Part shown: positions 20,804-20,882 of the stretch, piece after piece
Layout: each line of letters begins with the position of its first letter
How positions within the stretch are numbered: the stretch's first letter is position 1
Assembly: GCA_027575805.1 (NCBI GenBank)
Contig: JANBPU010000270.1
Coordinates: 1-20,882, forward strand
DNA length: 20,882 nt
Source of the DNA: Mycoemilia scoparia
Taxonomy: Eukaryota; Kickxellomycota; Kickxellomycetes; Kickxellales; Kickxellaceae
Reading direction: 5' to 3'
Notes under the pieces: generated by a model
The model's input: the letters and a program-made list of their open reading frames with translations, nothing else
What the model was told of the DNA's origin: nothing
Database searches by the model: none
Program-made: the position numbers and the translations under genes

Positions 20804-20882
20804 ATATGGATCATAATTTTTGAAGGGTAACTTTTGGTGGCCAACGATTATAAGGAAAAACACAGCCAAATAAGTGATCACA
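20804..20882. mobile_element. TIR element, copy 7 (cut by the window edge)
   Basis: The left arm TGGATCATAATTTTTGAAGG is intact, followed by TTTTGGTGGCC, ACGATTATAAGG and CACAGCC, so the left two thirds match copies 1 and 5. The right arm lies beyond the window. Confidence 0.8.

Overview
The window is nuclear DNA of a fungus. It is AT-rich, genes are split by short GT-AG introns (mostly 90-135 nt, often phase 1 after a G), and the protein content is fungal: a Ytp1-type membrane protein, methionine aminopeptidase 2, a mitochondrial uL15 ribosomal protein, a fungal monocarboxylate-transporter-like carrier and a MOSC-domain protein. I cannot place it firmly in a phylum. An early-diverging lineage such as Kickxellomycotina would fit, but that is a guess. 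All function calls come from reading the sequence; no search was run.

Layout. 1-43: possible last codons of an upstream gene. 192-312: a short terminal-inverted-repeat (TIR) element. 787-1250 (+): two-exon gene for a 121-residue single-pass membrane protein. 1251-3011: no gene seen. 3012-4794 (+): two-exon Ytp1-like multipass protein. 4795-6328: no convincing gene, one degenerate TIR element. 6329-7090 (-): two-exon unrecognised 220-residue protein. 7091-8688: no gene seen. 8689-8859 (+): an orphan first-exon-like ORF. It runs into a 324-bp palindromic element (8834-9157). 9404-9709 (-): secreted four-cysteine protein. 10847-11253: three copies of the TIR element. 11648-13541 (+): six-exon MetAP2. 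14061-15121 (+): three-exon mitochondrial uL15. 16406-18178 (+): intronless transporter. 19036-20055 (+): intronless MOSC protein. 20715-20882: two left-end copies of the TIR element, the last cut by the window edge.

The recognised genes are housekeeping or transport genes with no obvious shared pathway, each with its own promoter region. MetAP2 and uL15m both serve protein synthesis, but in different compartments, and their adjacency is probably chance. The accessory interest lies between the genes. Seven copies of one ~120-bp TIR family occur with TA at the element borders. There is also a long palindromic element with a central 14-bp hairpin, and a 48-bp repeat present twice, one copy of which carries a TIR element at its end. 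Intron joins below were chosen by splice signals, reading phase and, for MetAP2 and uL15m, family conservation.
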